Positions 25,953 through 34,991 of a stretch of 63,931 bases of DNA are shown here, piece by piece. The stretch's first letter is position 1; every line of letters begins with the position of its first letter. Below the pieces are notes generated by a model that was not told where the DNA came from, made no database searches, and saw nothing but the letters and a program-made list of their open reading frames with translations. Both the position numbers and the translations under genes were made by a program. The DNA comes from Sphingomonadales bacterium (GTDB taxonomy: Bacteria > Pseudomonadota > Alphaproteobacteria > Sphingomonadales > Sphingomonadaceae): contig JAQGKX010000169.1 in the NCBI GenBank assembly GCA_028289885.1, forward strand, positions 121,817 to 185,747, given 5' to 3'.

Positions 25953-28190
25953 ATGTTGGACGACATCAGCGTTCTGCTGAAGGACCAAAAAGTCGCCGAA
26001 ACGGTCGATACGGTCCGAGAAGTGACGTCCTTCTGCCGCATCTGCGGCGGCGGTTGCGGAACCCGGCTCAAAATCGATGCAGACGACCGCATCCTCCACA
26101 TTCGCGGGGATGACGAGCAGCCGATGTCAAAGGGTTATGCCTGTTTCAAGGGGCTTCAGGCCGAGGAGGCGCATCATGGCCCGGCGCGACTGATCCGTCC
26201 GCTCAAGCGTCTGGATGACGGGAGTTTCGTCGAGATCGGCCTTGAACAGGCGCTCGATGAGATCGCGGAGCGTCTGCGGCCTTATTACGAGAGCGAAGAC
26301 CGTGAAGCGATTGCCCTGTTCAATGGCAATGGCTCGACACCATGTTCTTCGGCGCACGGCATGCACTACAGCTTCATGGAATCGCTCGGTTCCAAATCGC
26401 ACTATACCACGCTGACGATCGATCAGTCCGCCAAGTTGATATCGTTCGAGAGACTCGGCGGCTGGCCGGGTGGGCTGCAGGCGCTGGACCAGTCCGACGT
26501 CGTGTTGTTCTTTGGAACGAACCCGCTGCTTTCGCATTCGTGCATCGGCTGCATCACGGCGGACCCGACGCGGCGGCTGAAGCAGGCGTCGAACGATGGC
26601 CTGCAATTGATCATGGTCGATCCACGCCGCAACGAAACATCGCTTTACGCGACGCTCATGCTCCAGCCGATACCGGGTCAAGACGCCGCGATCGCTGCCG
26701 CCCTCATCCGAATGGTGATGGACGAGGGCTGGGGCGATACCGATTTCACCGACCGTTTTGCAACGCCCGAAGGGATGGCGGCGCTGCGTATCGCTGTCGA
26801 TCCATTCACGGAGGAGTTCGTCGAACGCCGCGCCGGCCTTGAAACCGGCCAGATTCGTGCCGCAGCCGAATTGTTCGCCCGCGATAATAAACGGGGTGCT
26901 GCCTTCACCGCGACCGGGCCGTCGATGGCCCCCTATTCGAACCTGATGCAGCATATGGTCGATTGCCTGAACGTCGTTTGTGGCCGCTATCGGCGCGCTG
27001 GCGACCGGATTGCGGTCGATATGCTAAGCCCGGAGTACGCAGTGCATGAGGAGGTCATTGCGCCGCCCCGGTCGTGGAAATCGGTTCCCGACAGCCGGAT
27101 ACGTGGCGTCGGATCGCTGTTCCGTGAGCGGCTGAGCGGTACGCTGCCGGAGGAGATACTGACGCCGGGCAAGGGGCAGGTCCGTTGCCTGATCGTCAGT
27201 GGTGCAAACCCCGCCAATTCGGTTCCCGATACGAAACGAATGAGCGAGGCGCTTCGTTCGCTCGATCTGCTGGTCGCGATCGAGCCGTATATGACGGCAA
27301 CGGCGAGGCGCGCGCATTATATCCTGCCGCCCCGGATGCAATATGAGCGTGCCGACCTGCCGCTCAGCATCCCCGGCTTCTCGTTGTTTCCCGACAACTG
27401 GACGCAATATACGCCGCCACTGCTGAAGCCGCCTGTCGGCTCCGACGTTTGCGAAGACTGGTATCCCTTTTGGGCAATCGCCAAACGCCTGAATTTCCCG
27501 ATCAACTATGTCGGCAAGCAACTGCTTTCCAACGATACCGCGCCCACGACCGACGATCTGCTGGATATTCGCCTTCAGGGAGCAAGGGTCTCACTGGAAG
27601 AGGTGAAAAAATACCCCAGCGGTCATATCTGGGACGTCGAAACGTGCTTTGTGCAGCCGGGCCGACCGGAGGCCGATGCCCGCTTCGACCTGATGCCCGA
27701 AGACGTTGCGACGGAGGTTCGTGAATATCTCGCCCTGCCGGTTTCTGCCGAAAATATCCGGTCCAATGGCAAGGTCTTCAGTCATTTGCTGTCCAGTCGC
27801 CGGATGCGCGACATTTTCAACAGCAATGGGCCGCAGCTTCGGCGGGTACGCGAACGGAATCCCTATAATGCCGCTTTCATGCATTCCGATGATCTCGCAG
27901 CGCTGAACCTTGGCGATGGCGCAGTTGTGCGGATCACCTCCGACCATGGCAGCATCCTTGCGATGACCAAGACCGATGACACCATGCGACCGGGCGTCAT
28001 TTCGATGTCACACGGTTGGGGTGGTGAACCGGTCGAGGACGATCAGTGGGACGGAGCGGCCAACGTCAACCTCCTCATCGCCTGCGATCGTGATGTCGAG
28101 GGGTTGAACGCGATGCCACGCATGTCGGCCATCCCAATCAATATCGAGAAGGCGGACGTGCCTTTACCCGTGCTTCAGGACTGGGCCTGA
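25953..28190 (+). CDS. Molybdopterin-dependent oxidoreductase (BisC/FdhF-type)
   Basis: About 745 residues from ATG 25953, six bases after GAGGAG; ATG 25947 abuts that site and is less likely. The N-terminal [4Fe-4S] cluster uses Cys28, Cys31, Cys35 and Cys64 (FCRICGGGC and GYACFKG). Further molybdopterin-binding motifs are VVLFFGTNPLLSHS, IMVDPRRNETS, LIVSGANPANSVP and the C-terminal HGWGGEPVEDDQW. Where formate or nitrate enzymes place Cys, Sec or Asp as Mo ligand I read TIDQSAK, so the ligand is unclear. No dedicated electron-transfer subunit is adjacent. Divergent from the flavoprotein; convergent with a MarR gene, overlapping it by 16 bases. Confidence 0.82.
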   Translation: MLDDISVLLKDQKVAETVDTVREVTSFCRICGGGCGTRLKIDADDRILHIRGDDEQPMSKGYACFKGLQAEEAHHGPARLIRPLKRLDDGSFVEIGLEQALDEIAERLRPYYESEDREAIALFNGNGSTPCSSAHGMHYSFMESLGSKSHYTTLTIDQSAKLISFERLGGWPGGLQALDQSDVVLFFGTNPLLSHSCIGCITADPTRRLKQASNDGLQLIMVDPRRNETSLYATLMLQPIPGQDAAIAAALIRMVMDEGWGDTDFTDRFATPEGMAALRIAVDPFTEEFVERRAGLETGQIRAAAELFARDNKRGAAFTATGPSMAPYSNLMQHMVDCLNVVCGRYRRAGDRIAVDMLSPEYAVHEEVIAPPRSWKSVPDSRIRGVGSLFRERLSGTLPEEILTPGKGQVRCLIVSGANPANSVPDTKRMSEALRSLDLLVAIEPYMTATARRAHYILPPRMQYERADLPLSIPGFSLFPDNWTQYTPPLLKPPVGSDVCEDWYPFWAIAKRLNFPINYVGKQLLSNDTAPTTDDLLDIRLQGARVSLEEVKKYPSGHIWDVETCFVQPGRPEADARFDLMPEDVATEVREYLALPVSAENIRSNGKVFSHLLSSRRMRDIFNSNGPQLRRVRERNPYNAAFMHSDDLAALNLGDGAVVRITSDHGSILAMTKTDDTMRPGVISMSHGWGGEPVEDDQWDGAANVNLLIACDRDVEGLNAMPRMSAIPINIEKADVPLPVLQDWA

Positions 28191-28675
28191 ACCGCTGCCC
28201 GCGGTCCCCGGCCGCTTTGAGATTCCGGAAGGCATTCGCGGAAATGTTCCGCCAGCGTGTTCAGCGACGCGAGGAACGTTTCTGAACCGCTTTGTCCAAG
28301 GATGTTCTGGATATCGGCAATGAGCAGGCTCGTCGCCTTTTCAAGCCTGATATGCGCCGCCTCGCCCTTTGCTGTGAGCTTGACCATGATGCGACGCCGG
28401 TCATCGATGACGCGGGCGCGTTCTACAAAGCCGTTGCGTTCGAGCCGGTGAATCGTCTTGCCGACCGTCGCATTGCCGATCTCGAGCCGCGCCGAAATCT
28501 CGCTTTGAGACAGAGGGGATTCCTTCCACAATTCGTGAATGACGTAAGATTCAGCGGGATGGACGCCCGTTCCTGTGAGGTCGCCCATGAAGCAGGTCGT
28601 CTGCAGGCGTGCAACGACCTGGAGCATATAGGGGATGCTCTTCATCACAGGATCAGGGCTTGCTTCCTGAACCAT
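28175..28675 (-). CDS. MarR-family transcriptional regulator
   Basis: About 166 residues from ATG 28675 behind AGGGAG; a GTG at 28771 would add 32 residues. The winged helix is seen in LSQSEISARLEIGNATVGKTIHRLERNGFVERAR and the wing DDRRRIMVKLTAKGE. The first helices (YMLQVVARLQTTCF) carry a possible ligand-binding face. Its stop overlaps the end of the convergent molybdopterin gene by 16 bases. It may control that gene or the SnoaL/SDR genes upstream on the same strand. Confidence 0.84.
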   Translation of the reverse strand: MVQEASPDPVMKSIPYMLQVVARLQTTCFMGDLTGTGVHPAESYVIHELWKESPLSQSEISARLEIGNATVGKTIHRLERNGFVERARVIDDRRRIMVKLTAKGEAAHIRLEKATSLLIADIQNILGQSGSETFLASLNTLAEHFRECLPESQSGRGPRAAVQAQS

Positions 28676-28820
28676 TTGCTCCCTGGCCGTCGCCTCGATT
28701 TGCCCCAATTGACTTGCCCCAATTCCTGCCGGTTTCGCTATCCCGAAATTCTTAGGCGAAGCGAGGCGCACACGTCACGGAGATTATTGCCCGAAGGGCA
28801 GGGGAGCAACTATCTCCCCA

Positions 28821-29333
28821 TCAACCGAACACTTCGGCGACGCTTGGTGTTGCGGCACGTGTGGGATCGGGGTCGGCTGGACCGCTGCCATAATCTATTG
28901 TCGGAAAGAAGCGGCCGCTCATGTCCGCCGGGCCAATGTAGGTCAGGTCGAAATGGCGTCTGGCGAACACCCAGCGGCCATCCTCCCTTTTGTATCGATC
29001 GTGGTAGATGCCGCGAGAGATCGTGACTCCGCCACCGGTGCTCTGTAGCGTCTCCTCCAGATAGAGCCGCGAAAACGCTTCATTGCCCTCGACCGCAAGA
29101 TTCAGATTGTGGGCGACGTGCCAGACATTGTCGAACGGGGCCATTTGTTGCCACCACATCGCCTTAATCGCCTCGCGCCCGCTGGCGGTCAGGCCCAGCA
29201 GCTTCCATTCACCATCGCTCGCCCAGCATTCGCCATAGGCGTCCAGGTCCTTTCGCCACACGCAATCGCCCGCATGGGCGAGAAGCTGGCGAACCCCGGA
29301 CTCGATCTCGCCCGATCCGATTTCCAGTGTCAT
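28821..29333 (-). CDS. SnoaL-like (NTF2-fold) protein
   Basis: A 170-residue protein, ATG at 29333. The cone-shaped NTF2/SnoaL fold is suggested by IESGVRQLLAHAGDCVWRKD, YGECWASDGEWKL, HNLNLAVEGNEAFSRLYLEE and the closing GRWVFARRHFDLTYIG. Members include ketosteroid-isomerase-like isomerases, cyclases, epoxide hydrolases and ring-hydroxylating dioxygenase beta-like proteins; the active site is not assignable by eye. It follows the SDR at 29,350 with a 16-base gap and is probably co-transcribed. Confidence 0.72.
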   Translation of the reverse strand: MTLEIGSGEIESGVRQLLAHAGDCVWRKDLDAYGECWASDGEWKLLGLTASGREAIKAMWWQQMAPFDNVWHVAHNLNLAVEGNEAFSRLYLEETLQSTGGGVTISRGIYHDRYKREDGRWVFARRHFDLTYIGPADMSGRFFPTIDYGSGPADPDPTRAATPSVAEVFG

Positions 29334-29349
29334 GTCCCGTTGGCTCCGA

Positions 29350-30150
29350 TCAAGATGTAAGATGGGCGATTGCTGCGGCGGGCATCACCGAAAACAATTC
29401 GGCACCCGACGGGTTACGACGCAAGGTCAATCCGCCGTTCACCTGCAGATTCGTCCCGCTCATGAAACATTCGTCGCGCGCCAGCCAAACCGCTGCATGG
29501 GCGATATCGTCGGCAGTACCGATCCGGCCAAGCGGGTATTCCTTCACAAAGGCTTCAAGCACGGGCGGGTACGACAATGAATCGCCCGCCATCGGTGTCG
29601 CCGTCACGCCCGGAGAGATGGAGTTCGCGCGAATACCCCTTGTGCCATATTCATTGGCGATGGTCCGGATGACATGATCGATCCCGGCCTTGGTGCCCAT
29701 ATAGGCTGAATGCGCCTCGAGCATAATCGTTGCCGTCGCCGACGAGATCTGGATGATCGAGCCGCCTTTATCCATTGCACCGATCAGCGCCTGGAAAAAG
29801 AAATACGGACCTTTGAACTGGATCGCGACCATTTTATCGAGATCGGCTTCGGTCGTGTCGGTCAGCGATTTGAGCAGCCCCCAACCCGTCGCGTTCACGC
29901 CGATATCGACCTTGCCATAGGTTTTCTTTGCAAAGTCGACGAGCGCAAACATATCGTCGCGGCTTGTGATATCGCTTTCAAAGGCCGAACCGCCGATTTC
30001 GTCGGCGAACGGTTTGAACCTGTCGATGTTGCGCCCGGCGACGACGACCTTTGCACCCTCTGCAGCGTATTGACGCGCGATGACCTGGCCCATGTTGCCG
30101 TCGCCTGCCGCGCCGAGCACGATGGCCACCTTGTCCTGAAGTGCGCCCAT
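29350..30150 (-). CDS. Short-chain dehydrogenase/reductase
   Basis: A 266-residue SDR with a strong GGGAGAGAG site before ATG 30150. The cofactor loop is GAAGDGNMG, followed by Arg40 after strand 2 (VVVAGRN), which favours NADP(H). The active site has Ser136/137, Tyr150 and Lys154 (AYMGTKAG). The usual NNAG is VNATG, a noticeable variation. The tail RNPSGAELFSVMPAAAIAHL is longer than usual. Divergent from the VOC operon across a 211-base spacer. Confidence 0.84.
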   Translation of the reverse strand: MGALQDKVAIVLGAAGDGNMGQVIARQYAAEGAKVVVAGRNIDRFKPFADEIGGSAFESDITSRDDMFALVDFAKKTYGKVDIGVNATGWGLLKSLTDTTEADLDKMVAIQFKGPYFFFQALIGAMDKGGSIIQISSATATIMLEAHSAYMGTKAGIDHVIRTIANEYGTRGIRANSISPGVTATPMAGDSLSYPPVLEAFVKEYPLGRIGTADDIAHAAVWLARDECFMSGTNLQVNGGLTLRRNPSGAELFSVMPAAAIAHLTS

Positions 30151-30293
30151 TTTCTCTCTCCCTGCCTCGGATTCGGGCCTTGAACCGCCCTGTCAGCACA
30201 TGCTGATCTTATTCATGCATAAGGTATAGGAGGAGGTCGCGTCAATAATCGTTCGCTACCGTTCTTTTTTGGCGACAAATCTTGGTAATGTGC

Positions 30294-30307
30294 TAGCATA
30301 ACATATG
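30294..30307 (+). promoter_or_regulatory. Candidate operator (TAGCATAACATATG)
   Basis: Differs by one base from the 14-base element found at 40,691 and 46,711. It lies in the 211-base divergent spacer, 55 bases before the first VOC gene (30,362) and about 144 bases before the SDR start (30,150), well placed to control the VOC operon. Confidence 0.5.
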
Positions 30308-30361
30308 AAAGCGGAGGAGAACCTTCCCAATGCGTCAGGCCGAAACGGCTCAGGAGAGTAG

Positions 30362-30895
30362 ATGACTGACGATACGCGACCGCTGTTTCAGACCGCCTAT
30401 TATGTGGGCGACGTCGAACAGGCGGTCATTCGCTGGAATCGTCTGTTCGGAGCAGGGCCATTTGTCGTGCTTCATCATTATAAAATGGAACGTCTTTGGG
30501 TCCACGGTGCCCCGGTCGATCCCGCAACCGGTCCTGATTTTTCCTATGCGCTGGGCTATCTCGGCGACTTGATGATCCAGTTCACGACGCAGCATAACGA
30601 CGCGCCGTCGGTCTATCGCGATATGTACCGTACGGGTGAGGAGGGTTTTCACCACGTTGCGCATCTGACCGGCTCTTTTCAGGCAGAGGTCGATCGGTTT
30701 GTCGGTCTGGGGTTCGACATCGGGATGCAGTTCGTGGTCGATGGCGCGCAGGGAGCCTATCTCGATACCCGTTCGGCGACCGGGTATTTTACGGAAATCC
30801 ATTCCAATCCGCAGCCGTTGCTGGATGGATTTGCCGAATGGCGGCGCGCCCATGCGCTCTGGAAAGCGGGCGACCCCGTGATCCTCAATCCGTGA
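30362..30895 (+). CDS. VOC-superfamily (glyoxalase-like) protein 1
   Basis: A 177-residue vicinal-oxygen-chelate protein; ATG 30362 follows AGGAGAG. Two beta-alpha-beta-beta-beta modules carry likely metal ligands Gln (FQTAYYVGD), His (EGFHHVAHL) and Glu (YFTEIHS), the methylmalonyl-CoA-epimerase-like arrangement. Family reactions include epimerisation, isomerisation, extradiol cleavage and lactoylglutathione formation. It is the first of three tandem, clearly divergent paralogues, suggesting related but distinct substrates. Confidence 0.75.
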   Translation: MTDDTRPLFQTAYYVGDVEQAVIRWNRLFGAGPFVVLHHYKMERLWVHGAPVDPATGPDFSYALGYLGDLMIQFTTQHNDAPSVYRDMYRTGEEGFHHVAHLTGSFQAEVDRFVGLGFDIGMQFVVDGAQGAYLDTRSATGYFTEIHSNPQPLLDGFAEWRRAHALWKAGDPVILNP

Positions 30896-30928
30896 AATCG
30901 CGACCAGAAGAATGACGAAGGAATCAAG

Positions 30929-31468
30929 ATGATCGGCAAGACTTTCATGCGCTACCCCATTCGTCAGATCGCGTTCTACGTGCCTGACGTTCGTGCTGCA
31001 GCACTCGCGCATTCCGAGGCGTTCGGTTCTGGACCTTACTACGTCGCAGAGCATATCCCGATGGTCCTTGCGCGCCATCGGGGCCAGCCGGGCGTGTTCG
31101 ATCATAGCTCGGCTTATGGGCAATGGGGCGATGTGATGGTCGAGATGGTTCAGGTTCATAGCAAGGAACCGTCGGTGTTCAGTGACCTGTATCCGAACGG
31201 CGGGACAGGCTTTCATCATATCGCGCTGATCGTCGACAACCTGCCCGATGCGATGAAGCAGTTCGAGGCAGCGGGCTTTGCCGAGGGTTTCTACGGCGAA
31301 GTCGCGCCCGGAGCGGGCTTCGCGATGATGGATGCGGTCGAAAAGTTCGGTCATTTCATCGAACTATACGAGCCATCGCCGCCGCTGCTGGGTGTTTACC
31401 ACCTCGTCCAGAATGCCGCGATGAACTTCGATGGCACCGATCCAGTGCGCGATTTCGCGCTTATCTGA
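30929..31468 (+). CDS. VOC-superfamily protein 2
   Basis: A 179-residue paralogue of its neighbours, starting at ATG 30929. Ligand candidates are Gln in IRQIAFYVPD, His in GFHHIALIV and Glu in GHFIELYE. Like protein 1 it has a conserved WGDVMVEMVQVHSKEPSVFSD segment (LGDLMIQFTTQHNDAPSVYRD in protein 1), showing that these two are each other's closest relatives here. It sits 33 bases downstream of protein 1. Substrate unknown. Confidence 0.75.
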   Translation: MIGKTFMRYPIRQIAFYVPDVRAAALAHSEAFGSGPYYVAEHIPMVLARHRGQPGVFDHSSAYGQWGDVMVEMVQVHSKEPSVFSDLYPNGGTGFHHIALIVDNLPDAMKQFEAAGFAEGFYGEVAPGAGFAMMDAVEKFGHFIELYEPSPPLLGVYHLVQNAAMNFDGTDPVRDFALI

Positions 31469-31484
31469 CCCAAGGGGACGTTCA

Positions 31485-32030
31485 ATGAAGCTGCCACATA
31501 CCAGTTCGATCAACCAGATTGCCTATGTCGTTCCCAACATAGACGAGGCCGTAAAATGGTGGGCCGAAGTCATGGGAGTCGGTCCGTTCCTTGCGCTGCG
31601 CGACCTGAAGTTCGAGACTTCGGATTATATGGGGCGCGAACAGCCGATCACATATTCGGCTGCAGTCGCTTACTCAGGTGATCTCAACGTCGAACTGATC
31701 GAACCGATCGGCCCTTCGATATTCGCCGACTGGCTGGCGGCGGGGCGCAGCGGGGTCCAGCATATTTGTGTGTTCACCGATGATTTCGCGGCGACCGTAG
31801 CAGAGGCAGAGGCGCGCGGTGCCAAGCGGCTGCAGGGCGGCACCATCGGCGGCGGCACGCTTGGTTACTACGACATGGTTGGCGACCAGTCGGTCATTCT
31901 CGAAATCGCGCAGCTGGCGCCCATCAGTCTTGGCCTGTTCGATATGGTGAAACGGGCGTCAGCCGACTGGGATGGCGAGACGCTGTTCATCGAAGCAGCC
32001 GACCTGATCGCCAAGGCAACCGCCAATTGA
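31485..32030 (+). CDS. VOC-superfamily protein 3
   Basis: A 181-residue VOC protein from ATG 31485, with AAGGGGA before it. The metal triad is again Gln (INQIAYVVPN), His (VQHICVFT) and Glu (VILEIAQ). It diverges from the other two in the middle, lacking the HxxPSVxxD segment and having a Gly-rich GGTIGGGTLGYYD. Its last codons overlap the TTG start of the TIM-barrel gene. Confidence 0.74.
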   Translation: MKLPHTSSINQIAYVVPNIDEAVKWWAEVMGVGPFLALRDLKFETSDYMGREQPITYSAAVAYSGDLNVELIEPIGPSIFADWLAAGRSGVQHICVFTDDFAATVAEAEARGAKRLQGGTIGGGTLGYYDMVGDQSVILEIAQLAPISLGLFDMVKRASADWDGETLFIEAADLIAKATAN

Positions 32031-32902
32031 GCGGTTCCACCATCCCGCCGCTTGTCGCCGCATTCTACACGCTCGCGGGCTTTCGCCCGTTTGAATCGGC
32101 TGGCCCAAGTCCACACCCCCTGCGATTGCGGATCGAAGCTGCGGCACGCGCTGGCTATAGCGGCATCGGGGTCGATTGCGTCGATCTTGCCGCGTCAGTC
32201 GCTGAATATGGTCATGCCGGTATCAAGGCGATGTTGGCCGACAACGGCCTCGACTTCTTCGAAGTGGAGGGGCTGGGCGACTGGTTCGCGGCGGGCGCGG
32301 CCCGCGAGGCGAGTGACGTAGTGCGCCGCAATGTCCTGATGGCTGCCGAGCGCATCGGGGTAAGTCATGTCAAACTGACGGGCAATGTCGTTGGACGTAG
32401 CGTTCCGGCAGCAACTATGCGCGCCGAGTTTGCCCGGTTCTGCGCCAATGCGGCTGATGCGGGGACGCGGGCAACGCTTGAAATGGTCGGCATTTCCGAC
32501 ATCGCCGACCTCGAAACCGCGCGCTTCGTGATTGGCGATACGGCCACGCGCAACGGTGGCCTGTGTGCCGACATCTGGCATTTCCAGCGCGGCGGCGTGC
32601 CCTATTCGGGGCTGGCCGATATGTGGGGCATGGTCGGCTGGGTCGAACTGGATGATGGCCGGTCCAGCGATTACGGCTCGGTGATAAGTGCCCAGCTCGA
32701 TGAGCGACGTTTGCCCGGCGAAGGCGATTTCGACATGGCAGGCTTCCTCGCCGCAATCGGGAATGCGGGCTATGCTGGCGGGATGGGCGTGGAGATACTG
32801 TCCAACGAAATGCGGGCGCTCTCTCTCGATGAAGCAGCGCAACGTTCCTTTGCGGCGGCACGGGGTCAGCTGGAAAAACATGCCGCACGAACATCCGCTT
32901 GA
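32027..32902 (+). CDS. Xylose-isomerase-like TIM-barrel protein
   Basis: A 291-residue protein of the sugar-phosphate isomerase/epimerase (AP endonuclease 2) superfamily. The TTG at 32027 overlaps the preceding stop (TTGA); no other start preserves the N-terminal strand. Barrel landmarks: LRIEAAARAGYSGIGVD, the Glu in ATLEMVG, CADIWHFQRGG with a His, and GMGVEILSNE with the final metal-type Glu. Members isomerise sugars and inositols and also 3-dehydroshikimate; the role in this operon is unknown but an isomerase of a cyclic polyhydroxy intermediate is possible. Confidence 0.72.
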   Translation: MSGSTIPPLVAAFYTLAGFRPFESAGPSPHPLRLRIEAAARAGYSGIGVDCVDLAASVAEYGHAGIKAMLADNGLDFFEVEGLGDWFAAGAAREASDVVRRNVLMAAERIGVSHVKLTGNVVGRSVPAATMRAEFARFCANAADAGTRATLEMVGISDIADLETARFVIGDTATRNGGLCADIWHFQRGGVPYSGLADMWGMVGWVELDDGRSSDYGSVISAQLDERRLPGEGDFDMAGFLAAIGNAGYAGGMGVEILSNEMRALSLDEAAQRSFAAARGQLEKHAARTSA

Positions 32903-32973
32903 CGTTGGGCACGCGAACCGGGAAGGCCTGATCGGAAACCGATACGCTAACGGCCTATTTCCGGAGATTTTTC

Positions 32974-34092
32974 ATGTCTAGCGATGCCCTGTTCCGTCCT
33001 GCTGTGATCGGCACGCTTTCGGTCCCTAACCGCATCGTCATGGCACCACTCACGCGCGCCCGCGCCGACGAACATAATGTACCCAGTTTGCTCCAGGCGG
33101 AATATTATGCGCAGCGCGCCGACGCGGGGCTTATAATCTCCGAGGCAACGGCAGTGCATCCGCGCGGCATGGGCTGGTATCGCGCGCCCGGAATCTGGTC
33201 CGATGCGATGGTTGCCGGATGGCGGAACGTGACAGATGCAGTCCATGCTGCGGGCGGGCGTATTTACGCGCAGCTTTGGCATATGGGCCGACTGGTATTG
33301 CCAGATTATCTGGATGGCGAATTGCCGATCGGGCCGTCGGCGATCGCCGGAGAGGGAGAGACATTTGCACCCCGCGACGCTGGCGACACGAGCCTGTTCC
33401 TGCCGATGAAGCCCTATGTGGTGCCACGCGAAATGACGCAGGTCGATATAGATAAAGTCGTTGATGCCTATCGGCAGGGTGCGCGCAACGCCGTCGCAGC
33501 CGGCTTCGACGGCGTCGAAATCCACGGCGCGAATGGGTATATCATCGACCAGTTCCTGCAATCAAAGACCAATCACCGAACCGACGATTACGGCGGCAGC
33601 GTCGATAACCGCGTCCGTTTCCTGAAGGAAACGATGGCCGCGGTAGTCGAAGTCGTTGAGCCGGGCCGCGTTGGCCTGAGGGTCAGTCCGACGAGCGAAC
33701 GCAAGGGCATGGGCGACGTCGATCCGGGTGCGTTGACCGACGCGATCGGTCGGGCTGCGCAGGATCATGGACTGGCCTATATCCACCTGATCGAGGCGAT
33801 CGTACCCGGGTTCACCGAAGTCCCGAACGAGCCGGTGATTGACCGGCTGCGCGCCGCCTTCAAAGGCACTTTGATCCAGAATGGTGGTTTTCGCGGAGAG
33901 AGTGGCGCTGCCTATCTTCAAAGCGGCAAGGCGGACGCCATATCGTTCGGGCGGCCATTTATCGCCAATCCCGATCTCGTCACACGCCTTCGTGACGGAT
34001 TGCCTCTTGCCGAAGCAAACTTCGACTATGCATATGTCGGTGAGGCAAAAGGTTACACCGACTATCCACCCTATGCGGAAACTGCCTTTTGA
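32974..34092 (+). CDS. Old Yellow Enzyme-family ene-reductase
   Basis: A 372-residue NADH:flavin oxidoreductase of the classical OYE/NemA type. ATG 32974 follows GGAGA. FMN and substrate residues: Thr27 (APLTRAR), QLWHMGR at about 100-106, and the substrate-binding His184/Asn187 with the proton donor Tyr189 in HGANGYIIDQF. It reduces activated C=C bonds of enals, enones or nitro compounds with NAD(P)H. Last gene of the VOC/TIM-barrel run; convergent with the phosphatase gene. Confidence 0.88.
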   Translation: MSSDALFRPAVIGTLSVPNRIVMAPLTRARADEHNVPSLLQAEYYAQRADAGLIISEATAVHPRGMGWYRAPGIWSDAMVAGWRNVTDAVHAAGGRIYAQLWHMGRLVLPDYLDGELPIGPSAIAGEGETFAPRDAGDTSLFLPMKPYVVPREMTQVDIDKVVDAYRQGARNAVAAGFDGVEIHGANGYIIDQFLQSKTNHRTDDYGGSVDNRVRFLKETMAAVVEVVEPGRVGLRVSPTSERKGMGDVDPGALTDAIGRAAQDHGLAYIHLIEAIVPGFTEVPNEPVIDRLRAAFKGTLIQNGGFRGESGAAYLQSGKADAISFGRPFIANPDLVTRLRDGLPLAEANFDYAYVGEAKGYTDYPPYAETAF

Positions 34093-34108
34093 TCTGCCGA
34101 CAAACCGC

Positions 34109-34885
34109 TCAGACCAGCAATCGCTCGCGGATCGCTGCGATCTCGTCTGTACCAAGGCCCAATATCTCGCGGACAAAGCCCTCTGACGAACCGTGGCGTG
34201 CCGTGATCGTGTCCAGCATCGTCTCGACGTAGGCGGCGTCGGCACGCATCAGCGGTGCCCAGATCGCCGGATCGAGAGCGGCAAGTTTGCTCGCGATGGG
34301 GTCGGCTAAAACCATCTCGCAAAGCTGGTCGAAGAAGTCGTCGGTCATCACATAGTCGGCGACAACCGCTTCACGTTCGACACCAAGCATATCGAGCAGG
34401 ATCGCGGCGGCGATACCGGTCCGATCCTTGCCAGCGGCACAATGGAACACGAGTGGCAGCGAACCTGCAGCCAGCCGTTGAAACAGCTCGATATAACTTT
34501 CGGCCTGTTCGTAGGCGAGGTCCTTGTACATCTCGATCATCATCTCGCGCGCCATGCCGGAATGCGCCTCCGGTTTCTGGATCGCCTCGACCACATCGCC
34601 GGCACTCGTGTTGTGATCGCGCGCCCACACCTCGAAATCGACCGTATCGGGGAAGCGCGAAGGGTGCATGCCGCGTTCTCGTGTGGAGCGAAGGTCGCAA
34701 ACGAGCGCGAGTTTCAGCGAGCCGAGCAGATCGTGATCGGCATCGCTTAACGCCGCCATCGACCCCGAACGATAGACAAGGCCCCATGCGGTGGTCCGGC
34801 CATCGCGGGTGGGATAGCCGCCGATGTCACGGAAATTATGCCCACCTGCGAAAGGAAGTACGCGTTTGGGTTGCAGGGCGGGCAT
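34109..34885 (-). CDS. Tyrosine/lipid-type protein phosphatase (Y_phosphatase3)
   Basis: A 258-residue cysteine phosphatase. The P-loop HCAAGKDRTG holds Cys149 and Arg155; the N-terminal GGHNFRDIGGYPTRDG and VYRSGSMAALS are hallmarks of the bacterial PTP-SIV/LipA/MptpB-like group, which act on phosphotyrosine, phosphoserine or phosphoinositides. In this catabolic setting with several APH-like kinases it could instead remove phosphate from a small molecule, which is inference. Convergent with the OYE gene. Confidence 0.82.
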   Translation of the reverse strand: MPALQPKRVLPFAGGHNFRDIGGYPTRDGRTTAWGLVYRSGSMAALSDADHDLLGSLKLALVCDLRSTRERGMHPSRFPDTVDFEVWARDHNTSAGDVVEAIQKPEAHSGMAREMMIEMYKDLAYEQAESYIELFQRLAAGSLPLVFHCAAGKDRTGIAAAILLDMLGVEREAVVADYVMTDDFFDQLCEMVLADPIASKLAALDPAIWAPLMRADAAYVETMLDTITARHGSSEGFVREILGLGTDEIAAIRERLLV

Positions 34886-34991
34886 TTGGTCGTCTCCAGT
34901 GATTGAGGCGCAGGCATATCACCGTCGCGCGTCAGGATGATGTCAGTCAAAATAGGAATTACTAAATGCGCCAGGAAAACCGCGTTGGGTG

